Shown: in pieces, positions 1 to 8,860 of the stretch
Position numbering within the stretch: position 1 is the stretch's first letter
How the letters are laid out: each line of letters opens with the position of its first letter
Translations under genes and position numbers: made by a program
Notes under the pieces: generated by a model
The model's database searches: none
What the model was told of the DNA's origin: nothing
The model's input: only the letters and a program-made list of their open reading frames with translations
Origin: Lachnospiraceae bacterium
Lineage (GTDB): Bacteria; Bacillota; Clostridia; Lachnospirales; Lachnospiraceae
NCBI GenBank assembly: GCA_024697065.1
Contig: JAILGE010000011.1
Span: 62,001-126,000 of the forward strand
Reading direction: 5' to 3'
DNA length: 64,000 nucleotides

Positions 1-17
1 TGTTATAACAGGGATTA

Positions 18-26
18 TGATATAAT
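18..26 (+). promoter_or_regulatory. Extended -10 promoter element before pseI
   Basis: The bases TGATATAAT form a TGn extended -10 box about 26 bp before the pseI start. The matching -35 region would lie at or before the window edge, so it cannot be judged. The surrounding GATTATGATATAAT core is nearly the same as the two promoter copies before the flippase gene at 29586. The leader would be short, and no good ribosome site is visible. Confidence 0.45.
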
Positions 27-51
27 ATACCGGTTGTAAACGGTAATTGAT

Positions 52-1107
52 ATGAATGAAATAAAAATAGGAAACAGGATCATTGGACAGGATCGTCCGG
101 CTTATCTGATCGCCGAAATGAGTGGCAATCATGCGGGCGATTTTTCGCGTGCGGTGGAGATAATCCATGCCGCGAAGGAAGCCGGAGCAGACTGTATCAA
201 GATACAGACTTATACACCGGATACCATAACGCTTAATTGCCATAATGATTATTTTACACTGGGTAAAGGTACATGGGAGAAGGAAAATCTTTACGACCTG
301 TACGGCAAAGCCTATACCCCGTGGGAATGGCAGCAGGGGCTGAAAGAAGAAGCCGACAAGGCAGGGATAGACTTCTTCTCTACGCCATTTGATCTGACTT
401 CGGTGGATTTCCTCGAGCAGATGAAAGTAGGCTTTTATAAGATCGCATCCTTTGAGTTGGTGGATATACCCCTCATAAAAGCTGTTGCCCGTACAGGCAA
501 GCCCATCATAATGTCGGTGGGTATGGGAAGTCCCGAAGAGATACAGGAAGCCATTGATACCGTAAAGGGAGAAGGAAACGATCAGCTTGCCATACTTAAA
601 TGCTGCAGTGTTTACCCGGCGATCTCGGATGATATGAATCTGAGAACGATACCCGATATGATAAAACGTTTTGATGTGCCCGTAGGACTGTCGGATCATT
701 CAATGGGACATGTGGCAGCTCTCACTGCCGTATCCATAGGGGCCTGCATAGTTGAAAAACACTTTTGTCTCTCCAGAGAGATAGAGAACCCTGACTCTTC
801 ATTTTCCATGGAACCGGCGGAATTTGCTGCAATGGTAAAGGATATACGTGAGGCGGAGAAAGCTCTCGGACGTGTGAGTTATGAGCTTACGGAATCTGAA
901 CGGGAGAGCAGAAAGGTGAGAAAATCCATCTTTGTATCGGCGGATATTAAAAAGGGCGATATCTTCACGAATGAGAATATCCGTGTTGTAAGACCTGCAT
1001 ACGGAATGCATCCCAGGTATTACGAGGGGATAATGGGGAAGAGGGCTGCAAAAGACATAGCATTCGGAACCCCGTTGTCAAAGGAAATGATAGAGGATTT
1101 CGAATAA
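52..1107 (+). CDS. pseI: Pseudaminic acid synthase PseI
   Basis: This cytosolic enzyme condenses 2,4-diacetamido-2,4,6-trideoxy-L-altrose with phosphoenolpyruvate to make pseudaminic acid, a nine-carbon acidic sugar. The 351 residues show the NeuB-family TIM barrel (about 1-270, with IAEMSGNHAGD, YKIASFELVDIPLI, GLSDHSMG and VEKHF) and a C-terminal SAF/antifreeze-like domain (about 290-350, with RPAYGMHPRYYEGIMGK). The run LYGKAYTPWEW is typical of PseI rather than NeuB or LegI. The length is normal for the family. pseG follows after 12 bp, which supports the assignment. PseB, PseC and PseF are not in the window and may lie just upstream. The ribosome site is weak, so the exact start is less sure than the identity. 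Confidence 0.93.
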   Translation: MNEIKIGNRIIGQDRPAYLIAEMSGNHAGDFSRAVEIIHAAKEAGADCIKIQTYTPDTITLNCHNDYFTLGKGTWEKENLYDLYGKAYTPWEWQQGLKEEADKAGIDFFSTPFDLTSVDFLEQMKVGFYKIASFELVDIPLIKAVARTGKPIIMSVGMGSPEEIQEAIDTVKGEGNDQLAILKCCSVYPAISDDMNLRTIPDMIKRFDVPVGLSDHSMGHVAALTAVSIGACIVEKHFCLSREIENPDSSFSMEPAEFAAMVKDIREAEKALGRVSYELTESERESRKVRKSIFVSADIKKGDIFTNENIRVVRPAYGMHPRYYEGIMGKRAAKDIAFGTPLSKEMIEDFE

Positions 1108-1119
1108 CGGGAGAAACGA

Positions 1120-2166
1120 TTGGAGCTTTTCATAAGGACAGAAGCAAATGAAACTACGGCATCGGGACATATGACCAGATGCCTTTCTGTTGCGGAAGCT
1201 GCCCGAAAAACAGGGGCGGTTCCTGTCTTTATAGTTGCGGAAGAAGTCTCGGCTGCAATGCCGAGGGAAAAAGGTTTTGAGACAATAGTCTTAAACCGGA
1301 TATTTGATGATTATGATAATGAGATTGCCGTAATGGCAAAACTCGTTGAAAAAAGAGGGATAAAGACACTTCTTATAGACAGCTATTGGGTCACGGAGAA
1401 ATATGTCTCCGCCATGACGAAGCTTACAAATACGGCATATTTCGATGATCTGCACGAAAAGATATGGGATGTTGATATTCTGATCAATTATGCGGTGAAT
1501 GCCAAAAAGTATTCATATGAAAAGGAATACAAAGGCACGAAACTCCTGCTGGGCTGTGATTATATGCCGCTTCGCGGAGAATATAATGAAAACCTGCCGG
1601 AGAAGATAATAAATGATGAAGTGAAAAATATCCTTGTGGTAAGCGGCGGCGCTGATGAACCTCATTTTCTTTACGGGCTGACAAGGCGCCTTAAGGATCA
1701 TGGAGAATTTGCCGGAATAACATTTACTGTGATAACCGGAAGATTCAACAATGATCATGAAAGGATAGAAGAGATCTCAAAAGAGAATTCCTCGGATATA
1801 TCACTTCCGCACATCAGAGTATGCAGAAATCTTCCTTCCCTTAAGGATGAACTGTTAAATGCAGATATATGCATAAGCGCCGGCGGTACTACATTATACG
1901 AGCTGGCGGCAACCGGTACTCCGGGTATCTGCTGTATGATAGCTGATAATCAAAGGGACAATGTGGAGGGCTTTTCTTCAAAGGGATTGCTTGAATATGC
2001 GGGCGATGTCAGAGAAGAAGGATTTTTCAAAGTCCTTTTTGAAAAGCTTACATATCTGAAAGAAAAAAAGGACATCAGAGAGAAAATGTCCGCAGAGCTG
2101 AAAAGAGTTGTTGACGGTAAAGGTGCAGCACGTATCGCATCTGCGATAACGGATAAGATATTATGA
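1120..2166 (+). CDS. pseG: UDP-2,4-diacetamido-2,4,6-trideoxy-L-altropyranose hydrolase PseG
   Basis: PseG removes UDP from the 2,4-diacetamido sugar to give the free substrate of PseI, one step earlier in pseudaminic acid synthesis. The 348 residues have the GT-B-like fold of the family: FIRTEANETTASGHMTRC at the N terminus, where His17 sits at the position of the catalytic His of Campylobacter PseG, then VVSGGADEPHFLYGLTRRL near the middle and ISAGGTTLYELAATGTP in the C-terminal half. The start is TTG, preceded by GGGAGAAA at a suitable distance; no better ATG is close. It lies 12 bp after pseI and shares an ATGA overlap with the next glycosyltransferase, so the genes are probably co-transcribed. 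Confidence 0.9.
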   Translation: MELFIRTEANETTASGHMTRCLSVAEAARKTGAVPVFIVAEEVSAAMPREKGFETIVLNRIFDDYDNEIAVMAKLVEKRGIKTLLIDSYWVTEKYVSAMTKLTNTAYFDDLHEKIWDVDILINYAVNAKKYSYEKEYKGTKLLLGCDYMPLRGEYNENLPEKIINDEVKNILVVSGGADEPHFLYGLTRRLKDHGEFAGITFTVITGRFNNDHERIEEISKENSSDISLPHIRVCRNLPSLKDELLNADICISAGGTTLYELAATGTPGICCMIADNQRDNVEGFSSKGLLEYAGDVREEGFFKVLFEKLTYLKEKKDIREKMSAELKRVVDGKGAARIASAITDKIL

Positions 2167-3206
2167 GATTATCTATTATAGTCCCTGTTTACAACATGGC
2201 GGCAGATGATAAATTGAAGCACTGCCTGGATTCGCTTCTGGCACAGGATCTTGACGATTATGAGGTGATCGCTGTTGACGATGCGTCGACGGATGACTCT
2301 CCGGTGATACTCAGGGAATATGAAGAAAAGTATGCAGAGGGCAGAAAAAAAGTATTCCGTGCGATCTATTGCAGTGAGAATCACCGACAGGGCGGCGCCA
2401 GAAACAGAGGTATGAAAGAAGCCTCCGGTGAATGGATCGGATTTATGGACAGCGATGATTATGCGGCTCCGGACATGTTTAAAAAGCTTTTGGAAAAAGC
2501 AGAAGCTACGGGAGCGGATGTTGTTGGCTGCGATTATACCATCGTTGATCATCACACATTTACGCCACAGAAAAATGTGGCAAATAACAATCCCGGACAG
2601 ACGGGCGTACTCAGCGAAGAACAACATAAAAGTCTGATATTAAGGACAGGAAGTGTTGTTACAAAGATCTACAAAAGAAGCCTTCTGGAAGAGAACGGAC
2701 TGGATTTTCCGGAGGGGATCTTCTATGAAGATAATTGCGCGGCACCGTTATGGTCAATGTATTTTCATCATTTTGAATATGTTCCGGAACCGCTGTATTT
2801 TTATCTGACAGTATCCGGCTCCACGACTCATTATGTGACATGGGAAAAGTGCGAGGACAGGATAAAAGCCGGTCTGATTTTCCTTGAAGAATGTAAGAAG
2901 CGCGGGCTTATGGATAAATACAGAGATGAAATAGAATTCAGATTCAGTGAATTGTCTTATGTGACAACTCTTTTCTCCTATATGTACAGCGGAAAAAAGA
3001 GAAAAGTCAGAAATATTATTTCGTTAAGCCGGATGATAAAGGAAAATGTTCCGGGATTCAGAGAGAATCGGTATTATAAGGAGTTTGTCAAAGAAGAGGA
3101 CAGAAAGCTTATCGATCTTCATATGAAGAATGCTCATCTGTTCTTTGTATGGTATGTAATGCTCTTTGGATACCGTAAGATAGTAAACAGGATACGTGGA
3201 AACTGA
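2163..3206 (+). CDS. Family 2 glycosyltransferase
   Basis: This is a GT-A fold sugar transferase of family GT2 that should add one residue to a growing lipid-linked glycan at the cytoplasmic face. The N terminus (LSIIVPVYNM, then AVDDASTDDS) is the nucleotide-binding half, and WIGFMDSDDYAAPDM carries the metal-binding acidic motif. The C-terminal 100 residues are basic and aromatic, ending in a weakly hydrophobic stretch (HLFFVWYVMLFGY) that may touch the membrane. The start overlaps the pseG stop by four bases (ATGA). Donor and acceptor cannot be read from sequence. Its place directly after pseI-pseG makes pseudaminic acid or a neighbouring sugar a reasonable guess only. Confidence 0.88.
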   Translation: MRLSIIVPVYNMAADDKLKHCLDSLLAQDLDDYEVIAVDDASTDDSPVILREYEEKYAEGRKKVFRAIYCSENHRQGGARNRGMKEASGEWIGFMDSDDYAAPDMFKKLLEKAEATGADVVGCDYTIVDHHTFTPQKNVANNNPGQTGVLSEEQHKSLILRTGSVVTKIYKRSLLEENGLDFPEGIFYEDNCAAPLWSMYFHHFEYVPEPLYFYLTVSGSTTHYVTWEKCEDRIKAGLIFLEECKKRGLMDKYRDEIEFRFSELSYVTTLFSYMYSGKKRKVRNIISLSRMIKENVPGFRENRYYKEFVKEEDRKLIDLHMKNAHLFFVWYVMLFGYRKIVNRIRGN

Positions 3207-3207
3207 T

Positions 3208-5208
3208 ATGGGTATTTTTTTAAGAAAAGCACTTGAGACGGATTGCAGATTATATTTCAACTGGGCAAATGACAGTGCGGTACGTGCGGCATCTTTTTCA
3301 CAGGATGAGATCAAATGGGATGATCATGTAAAGTGGTTTAAGAAAAAGCTTAAGGATGAAGACGCAGAGCTTTTTGTTTGCATGGATTTCTTAAGGCCTC
3401 TCGGACAGGTGCGTATAGAGAGGGATGAAGATGATCCCGTAAAGGCATATATCAGTTACAGTATCGATGAAGCTCTTCGCGGGAGAGGCGTTGGAAAGAA
3501 GATGCTGATCCTTGCGGAAAAAGAGATAGGCGGGGCGGATAACGGTATCAATAAGCTTGTTGCCAAAGTTAAGCCGGAGAATAAGGCGTCGTTAAAAGTA
3601 TTCGAAGCACTTGGCTATGATGTGGTCAGGAGTGAAGACGAAGATTGTGTTACTTTTGAAAAATGGATCGGTTCCGGAAGCGATATAGAGATAAATAAGG
3701 ACAGAAAGCCCAGAGAAGCGGGACTTGAGCTGCTCCGTATACTGGCGATGATGATGGTGATAACACTCCACTATCTTGATAAGGGAGGACTGCTGGCAGA
3801 CTGGAAAGAAGGTGTATCGGGCAAGGCATTACCGTTCTGGATACTTGAAGCCATGTGTTTATGCAGCGTGAACGTATATGTCATGATAAGCGGATATTTT
3901 TATGACAGATCCCGTTTTTCTGTCAGGAAAGCCGTGATGATGTGGCTGAGAGTCCTGTTCTACAGCCTTGGGATAGCGGTGATCGTTTACTCGACTGCCT
4001 GCTTAAGCGGGACGGTTGGCTTCTCGAAAGAGTGGTTTAGTCTGCACAATGTGCTGTTTTATGCATTCCCTGTAGTTAACGGCCATTACTGGTTCGCAAC
4101 ATCATTTATATTGCTTTATCTTATGACGCCGTTTCTGAGTGCGGCGATAAACAAAACAGATAAGTTTACCCACGGGGCAGCAGTGGCGGGACTTTTGATA
4201 CTGTGCTGTGTCGCTAAATCTTTTATCCCCTATGAGATAGTAGACGACAGAGGCAACGGGATACTCTGGTTTATAGTTCTGTATATCACCGCAGCATATG
4301 TAAAACGATACGGAGTACCTTTTATAAAGAAAGGTATAAGTGCTTTTGTATGGTACGTTGCGGCAGTTGCGGGAATTATCTTTTCATACCGTGTGTTCGC
4401 ACTGGTTGGTGCCGGACTTCACGGTGCGGAATATCCGGTTATGATCCCCTCTGCATATAATTTTATATTTGTTTTTCTGGCATCGTTGGCATTGCTTGTT
4501 TTATTCGCCGGAATGAACTTTGGTGACAATATCATCACAAAGTGCATAACATCCGTATCTCCGTATGTATTTGGTGTATATCTGCTGCATGAGCATTACC
4601 TGATAAGATTTAAATGGGTAAGATGGCTCGGTGTGGGAAGAGAGTATGGACCGGCGGGAAGGATCAGAAATTATATCCTGTCCGTCCTGGCGGTATTTGT
4701 GATCGGTATAATTGTTGATCTTATCAGAGATCTCATATTCAGATTATGTGAGAAGATCACGGATATATGCATGAAGATATATTTCTCAAAGAAGGAAGCC
4801 TTTGATTATCTCATCACCGGCGGACTGACCACAGTACTTAACTGGGTCGCATATATCATGTGTGCCTATGTTGCTCTTGTAAATATCATCCCGGGAGAAC
4901 ATGCAAGAGAAAATATTTCGAATGTCATCGCCTGGGTGGCAGCTGTTTTATTTGCATATGTTACCAACAGGATATTTGTCTTCCACAGCGACAAGACGGG
5001 ATTTGTTCCTGTCATGAAAGAGTTCTTCGCGTTTGTGGGAGCCAGAGTTGCATCTTTCGTTGTGGAGCAGCTTCTGTTCATGTTTTCGGTTTATATAATG
5101 AATGATATTGTGGCAAAGCTTTTGATCGGTATTATCGTAATAATACTGAATTATTTTTTCAGTAAACTCTGGATCTTCAAGAAGAAGCAGGGAGAGGAAG
5201 CGGAATGA
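3208..5208 (+). CDS. Three-domain fusion: GNAT acetyltransferase, acyltransferase-3 and GtrA
   Basis: One 666-residue frame contains three modules. Residues 1-155 are a GNAT N-acetyltransferase (FLRKALETDCRLYFNWAND; acetyl-CoA loop RGRGVGK near 91-97; then NKASLKVFEALGY) that could play the PseH role for the pseudaminic acid pathway. Residues 170-515 are an integral membrane acyltransferase-3 (OafA-like) domain starting LELLRILAMMMVITLHYL, with the usual His in the first helix, followed by about ten membrane segments. Residues 532-658 are a four-helix GtrA domain (FDYLITGGLTTVLNWVAYI, ending LNYFFSKLWIFKKK). I chose the ATG at 3208 because GTGGAA lies before it; an in-frame GTG at 3196 would add four residues. 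It follows the GT2 gene directly and overlaps the epimerase start by four bases. Confidence 0.86.
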   Translation: MGIFLRKALETDCRLYFNWANDSAVRAASFSQDEIKWDDHVKWFKKKLKDEDAELFVCMDFLRPLGQVRIERDEDDPVKAYISYSIDEALRGRGVGKKMLILAEKEIGGADNGINKLVAKVKPENKASLKVFEALGYDVVRSEDEDCVTFEKWIGSGSDIEINKDRKPREAGLELLRILAMMMVITLHYLDKGGLLADWKEGVSGKALPFWILEAMCLCSVNVYVMISGYFYDRSRFSVRKAVMMWLRVLFYSLGIAVIVYSTACLSGTVGFSKEWFSLHNVLFYAFPVVNGHYWFATSFILLYLMTPFLSAAINKTDKFTHGAAVAGLLILCCVAKSFIPYEIVDDRGNGILWFIVLYITAAYVKRYGVPFIKKGISAFVWYVAAVAGIIFSYRVFALVGAGLHGAEYPVMIPSAYNFIFVFLASLALLVLFAGMNFGDNIITKCITSVSPYVFGVYLLHEHYLIRFKWVRWLGVGREYGPAGRIRNYILSVLAVFVIGIIVDLIRDLIFRLCEKITDICMKIYFSKKEAFDYLITGGLTTVLNWVAYIMCAYVALVNIIPGEHARENISNVIAWVAAVLFAYVTNRIFVFHSDKTGFVPVMKEFFAFVGARVASFVVEQLLFMFSVYIMNDIVAKLLIGIIVIILNYFFSKLWIFKKKQGEEAE

Positions 5209-6284
5209 ACAGACTGTCTTTAGATGATAAATACATACTGATCACGGGAGCTGCGGGGTTTATCGGTGCAAATCTTGTGACCCGTATCCTGGGAGAAAAG
5301 GAACATTGTCATATCATAGGGGTGGACAGCTTAAATGATTATTATGATGTGAAGATAAAAGAATACAGACTTGCGGAAATAGAAAAAGCAGCAGAGAATT
5401 CGGGGTCTGACTGGGAATTTGTAAAGGGCAATATTGCGGATGCGGGGCTTATCAAACAGCTCTTTTCAAAATATGAATTTTCTGTAGTTGTGAATCTGGC
5501 TGCACAGGCCGGTGTCCGTTATTCGATCACCAATCCCGATGTTTATATGGAATCAAATATCATCGGATTCTATAATCTGCTTGAAGCGTGCCGTCATTCC
5601 TATGACAACGGAAAGACAGGAGTGGAGCATTTGGTTTATGCATCGAGTTCTTCGGTATACGGGAGCAACTCAGTCATTCCCTACAGGGTAGAAGATCCTG
5701 TGGAACATCCGGTATCGCTCTATGCTGCCACAAAGAAATCAAACGAGTTACTGGCGCATGCGTACAGCAAGCTTTATTCGATACCATCAACGGGACTCAG
5801 GTTTTTTACTGTATATGGTCCCGCAGGAAGACCGGATATGGCTTATTTTGGATTCACCGATAAGCTGAGAAAGGGTGAAAAGATAAAGATATTTAATTAC
5901 GGTAAATGCGAGAGAGACTTCACTTATGTGGATGATGTTACCCTGGGCGTTTACAAGGTTATGAAGGGGGCTCCGGACAGAAAGAACGGAGAAGACGGTC
6001 TGCCCATACCCCCGTACTCTCTCTACAATATCGGCAACAGTGCTCCTGTCGGGCTTAAGGATTTTATAAGCATCCTGGGTGAGGAATTAAAGGAAGCAGG
6101 AGTTCTTGCAAAAGATTTTGATATGGAGGCTCACGAGGAGCTTGTTCCCATGCAGGCCGGTGATGTTGCCGTGACTTATGCGGACACGTCCGCCCTTGAG
6201 AGGGATTTTGGCTATAAACCCGAGACGCCATTACGCGAAGGTTTGAGAAGATTTGCAAAATGGTACGGAGAATTTTACTTATAA
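5205..6284 (+). CDS. UDP-glucuronate 4-epimerase family protein
   Basis: This short-chain dehydrogenase/reductase enzyme should interconvert UDP-glucuronate and UDP-galacturonate in the cytosol. The N terminus has the NAD-binding motif TGAAGFIGAN and the long family-typical loop GVDSLNDYYDVKIKEYRL. NLAAQAGVRYSI, YASSSSVYGSN and the catalytic YAATK follow, then FFTVYGPAGRPDMAYFGF, which is characteristic of the CapI/UDP-GlcA 4-epimerase branch. Length (359) is slightly longer than the usual 330-340. The ATG overlaps the previous stop by four bases. With the UDP-GalNAc uronate genes at 24.7-27.0 kb it points to a uronic-acid-rich glycan. Confidence 0.87.
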   Translation: MNRLSLDDKYILITGAAGFIGANLVTRILGEKEHCHIIGVDSLNDYYDVKIKEYRLAEIEKAAENSGSDWEFVKGNIADAGLIKQLFSKYEFSVVVNLAAQAGVRYSITNPDVYMESNIIGFYNLLEACRHSYDNGKTGVEHLVYASSSSVYGSNSVIPYRVEDPVEHPVSLYAATKKSNELLAHAYSKLYSIPSTGLRFFTVYGPAGRPDMAYFGFTDKLRKGEKIKIFNYGKCERDFTYVDDVTLGVYKVMKGAPDRKNGEDGLPIPPYSLYNIGNSAPVGLKDFISILGEELKEAGVLAKDFDMEAHEELVPMQAGDVAVTYADTSALERDFGYKPETPLREGLRRFAKWYGEFYL

Positions 6285-6296
6285 GGAATTAATAAC

Positions 6297-6761
6297 ATGA
6301 AAAAACTTATTGCACAGATAATTAAATTCGGATTAGTGGGAGTGATATGCTTCATCATTGATTTTGGCCTGTACAACGGGCTGAATCTTATTGGAGTCCA
6401 TTATCTTATATCGGGAGCAGTAGGTTTTATCGTTTCCGTTGTGGTAAATTATATCCTTTCCTTTAAATTTGTTTTTGAGAGAAAAGAGAATCTGGATCGA
6501 AGGGCGGAATTTATTATATTTGTAGTGCTTTCTGCCATCGGTCTCGGCGTAAACGAGCTTTTTATCTGGCTTTCCGTTGATGTGGTATATGAAGGAAGCG
6601 CACTGTTACAGGGCCTGATGGGAGAAAATCTGGCGAAGGCGGCAGGTAAGATATTTGCCACAGGTGTCGTCATGGTATATAACTTTGTGACGAGAAAGAT
6701 ATTCCTTGAGAAGAAGACGGATAAGAATACGGACAATAAAGAAAATGAAGAACAAAAATAA
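6297..6761 (+). CDS. GtrA family membrane protein
   Basis: This 154-residue protein has four membrane helices (about 5-27, 36-58, 75-95 and 115-135) and the family ending VYNFVTRKIFLEKK. GtrA proteins are thought to move polyprenyl-phosphate-linked sugars across the inner membrane. In phage-type serotype-conversion loci they act with a GtrB synthase and a polytopic transferase. Both partners are present here at 13472 and 14419, though not adjacent. The lysine-rich tail overlaps the start of the next gene by 17 bases. It is a second GtrA module in addition to the one fused at the end of the protein at 3208; the two are distinct in sequence. Confidence 0.88.
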   Translation: MKKLIAQIIKFGLVGVICFIIDFGLYNGLNLIGVHYLISGAVGFIVSVVVNYILSFKFVFERKENLDRRAEFIIFVVLSAIGLGVNELFIWLSVDVVYEGSALLQGLMGENLAKAAGKIFATGVVMVYNFVTRKIFLEKKTDKNTDNKENEEQK

Positions 6762-8835
6762 GGAAAATCATAATAAAGAAAAACATAATAAAGAAATCCG
6801 GAATATAAAAACTCCTAATAAAGAAACTCAAAATAAAGAGACTCACAATAAAGAGACTCACAATAAAGAGACTCCTAATAAAGAGATTCAAAGTAATGAG
6901 ATCGGTAATGCAGAGAGCAAAACCACAGGCCGGAAAAAAATACCGGATAAGATATTGCTTGCGGCAGGAAGTCTGATACTTCTGATCTTTGTAATGACAG
7001 GGATCTTCTCGGGAGCTGATCTTTCGGATACAACTTACAGTCTTGCAAATTATAAGTATTTTAATTCTCTTGAAGGCAGCTGGAAGTATGCCACTTTTCT
7101 TGCAAATCTGACAGGTTTCTTACTTGTTAAGGTGTTTGGAGGAAACATGATAATGATGAACATGGCTACATCCATGTTTATAGTTATCACTGCAGGAGCA
7201 GTTATGTTTTCTCTGAGGAAGATCATTCCGATACCCGTTCTTTTTGCGGGAGAGGTCATAGCTATAGGCTTATGCTGGTGTCCGTCGGTGATCCTTTACA
7301 ATTACCTGTCATATCTGCTTTTGACCGTTGCATGTCTTTTGCTGTTTTTCGGAATGCTTGGTGACAGGAAGGGGTTTCTTTTTCTTGCAGGTATTTGTCT
7401 TGGACTTAATTTTTTCGTAAGGATCTCGAATGCCGCTCAGGTGATATTGATACTCTGGGTAGTATTTGCTTACTATGCAAAGAAAACCGCGATCCGTCGC
7501 GAGATCGGCGGAACGGGACTTTTAACTGCCATAGGTATGTGTGTTTTGGGATATCTTGCGGGAGTTTTGAGCGGATTTGTTATACTCTTTATTTATGAAA
7601 TGAGCATGGGCGGAAATGCCGCGGCAAGGCTCGGGGAAGTGTTCTCCTGGATCACGGGACTGCTTGGGATCGGAAAGGATGAAGGCAACTCTCTTTCAAG
7701 CGGTACAGGCTACTCCTTTGCGGATATGCTTGGTTCCGTGCTGGAGAATTATAAGGGAAACCTCACATGGGCCGGAATGCTGGTGGGAGAGGTGCTTTTA
7801 GGTTCTGTCTTCTTTGATCTTGAATTCATCGAAAGGTCGGTAAAAGGCAAAAATAAAGCAGGAACGGTTAAGGCCATAGGTATAATAAAGCGTATATGCT
7901 ACACGGTTTGTGTTGTATTACTTTTCGTCTACTATGAGAGAAACGGTATATTTAATCTTACTTACACGAATACCGGAAGCGTGTTCAGGATAAGTGTGGT
8001 ATTCATACTGGTCACAGTGCTGGTGGTGCTGGCGGATATGACAGCGGGATTCCGATGCAGCCCGGAAGAGAGAATGTTGGCATGTATGTGTTTTATCCTG
8101 ATAGCGATCACTCCTATAGGAACGAACAATCATCTCTTTGCCGTTATCAATAACATGTTCATTATTGCCCCTGTCAGCCTGTATCTCATGATACAGTTGC
8201 TGGGAGATATCAGGGATAAAAAATTTCACTATCCTGTTGCGGTGATGTTTTTCGCACTGATTGCCGTGATGATAATCCAGAGTGCAATATTCGGAGTGGT
8301 TTATACATTTAAAGATGGTGAGGACGGAACAAAGCGGTCTGCAGTGATAAGTGAGAAGATACCCACTATGAGTGGAGTACGTACAACGGCGGCTCATGCA
8401 GAGGCGCTGGAGGGATTAAGCGAATATATTGCATCAACGGATGCCGCTGACAAGGGACTGATAGTCTGGGGGAATATGCCCGGTCTTTTCTATATCCTTG
8501 ATCAAAAGCCGGAACTTAATACCCTCTGGCCTGATCTGGACAGTTATCCTTACGATGATTTTTCGGCCGGGCTGACGGCTTTGCAGGAGAGTAAAAAAGA
8601 TCCGTTACTTATCATCTCTGCAGAAGAAGCGGAAGCTTTCGGCGGTGCGAAGGGATATTCGTACAGCGCCGGTGAGGAAGATGATCTTCAGATAATGCTT
8701 AAGAGAATGGCACTTATGGAATTCATGCTGCTGGGAGGCTACAGATGCAGCTACAGCAATCAGGAATTCTTCGTATACGAACCTTATCACATCGAAGATA
8801 TCTGGCAGAATATGCAATGGAATGAAGAGGAATGA
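6745..8835 (+). CDS. Polytopic GT-C-like membrane protein with N-terminal pentapeptide repeats
   Basis: The 696 residues start with about 66 hydrophilic positions rich in Lys, Asn and Glu, nine of them repeats of the type NKETH. About ten to twelve membrane segments follow (from about 68 to 540), and then a soluble C-terminal domain of about 150 residues. The first outer loop has ADLSDTTYSLANY, with acidic residues placed as in GT-C glycosyltransferases, so I read it as a probable outer-face sugar transferase; no conserved domain name is certain. I prefer the ATG at 6745; the in-frame TTG at 6706 would add 13 basic residues with no ribosome site. The gene overlaps gtrA and is followed by wecE. 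A polymerase (Wzy-like) role cannot be excluded. Confidence 0.7.
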   Translation: MKNKNKENHNKEKHNKEIRNIKTPNKETQNKETHNKETHNKETPNKEIQSNEIGNAESKTTGRKKIPDKILLAAGSLILLIFVMTGIFSGADLSDTTYSLANYKYFNSLEGSWKYATFLANLTGFLLVKVFGGNMIMMNMATSMFIVITAGAVMFSLRKIIPIPVLFAGEVIAIGLCWCPSVILYNYLSYLLLTVACLLLFFGMLGDRKGFLFLAGICLGLNFFVRISNAAQVILILWVVFAYYAKKTAIRREIGGTGLLTAIGMCVLGYLAGVLSGFVILFIYEMSMGGNAAARLGEVFSWITGLLGIGKDEGNSLSSGTGYSFADMLGSVLENYKGNLTWAGMLVGEVLLGSVFFDLEFIERSVKGKNKAGTVKAIGIIKRICYTVCVVLLFVYYERNGIFNLTYTNTGSVFRISVVFILVTVLVVLADMTAGFRCSPEERMLACMCFILIAITPIGTNNHLFAVINNMFIIAPVSLYLMIQLLGDIRDKKFHYPVAVMFFALIAVMIIQSAIFGVVYTFKDGEDGTKRSAVISEKIPTMSGVRTTAAHAEALEGLSEYIASTDAADKGLIVWGNMPGLFYILDQKPELNTLWPDLDSYPYDDFSAGLTALQESKKDPLLIISAEEAEAFGGAKGYSYSAGEEDDLQIMLKRMALMEFMLLGGYRCSYSNQEFFVYEPYHIEDIWQNMQWNEEE
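6757..6891 (+). repeat. Nine 15-bp in-frame tandem repeats
   Basis: Nine consecutive 15-bp units of the form AATAAAGARACTCAY code for NKE-x-x pentapeptides at the N terminus of the membrane protein. The middle units are almost identical and the outer ones diverge, as expected if copies arise by slippage. Because 15 is a multiple of three, gain or loss of a unit keeps the frame. Confidence 0.9.
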
Positions 8836-8860
8836 TATCTCTACGCGGAGGAATACAGGA

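Noticed and set aside
8822-8860. Longer N terminus of wecE from ATG 8822
   Set aside because: The extra residues have no counterpart in the family, and GGAGG stands before ATG 8861.
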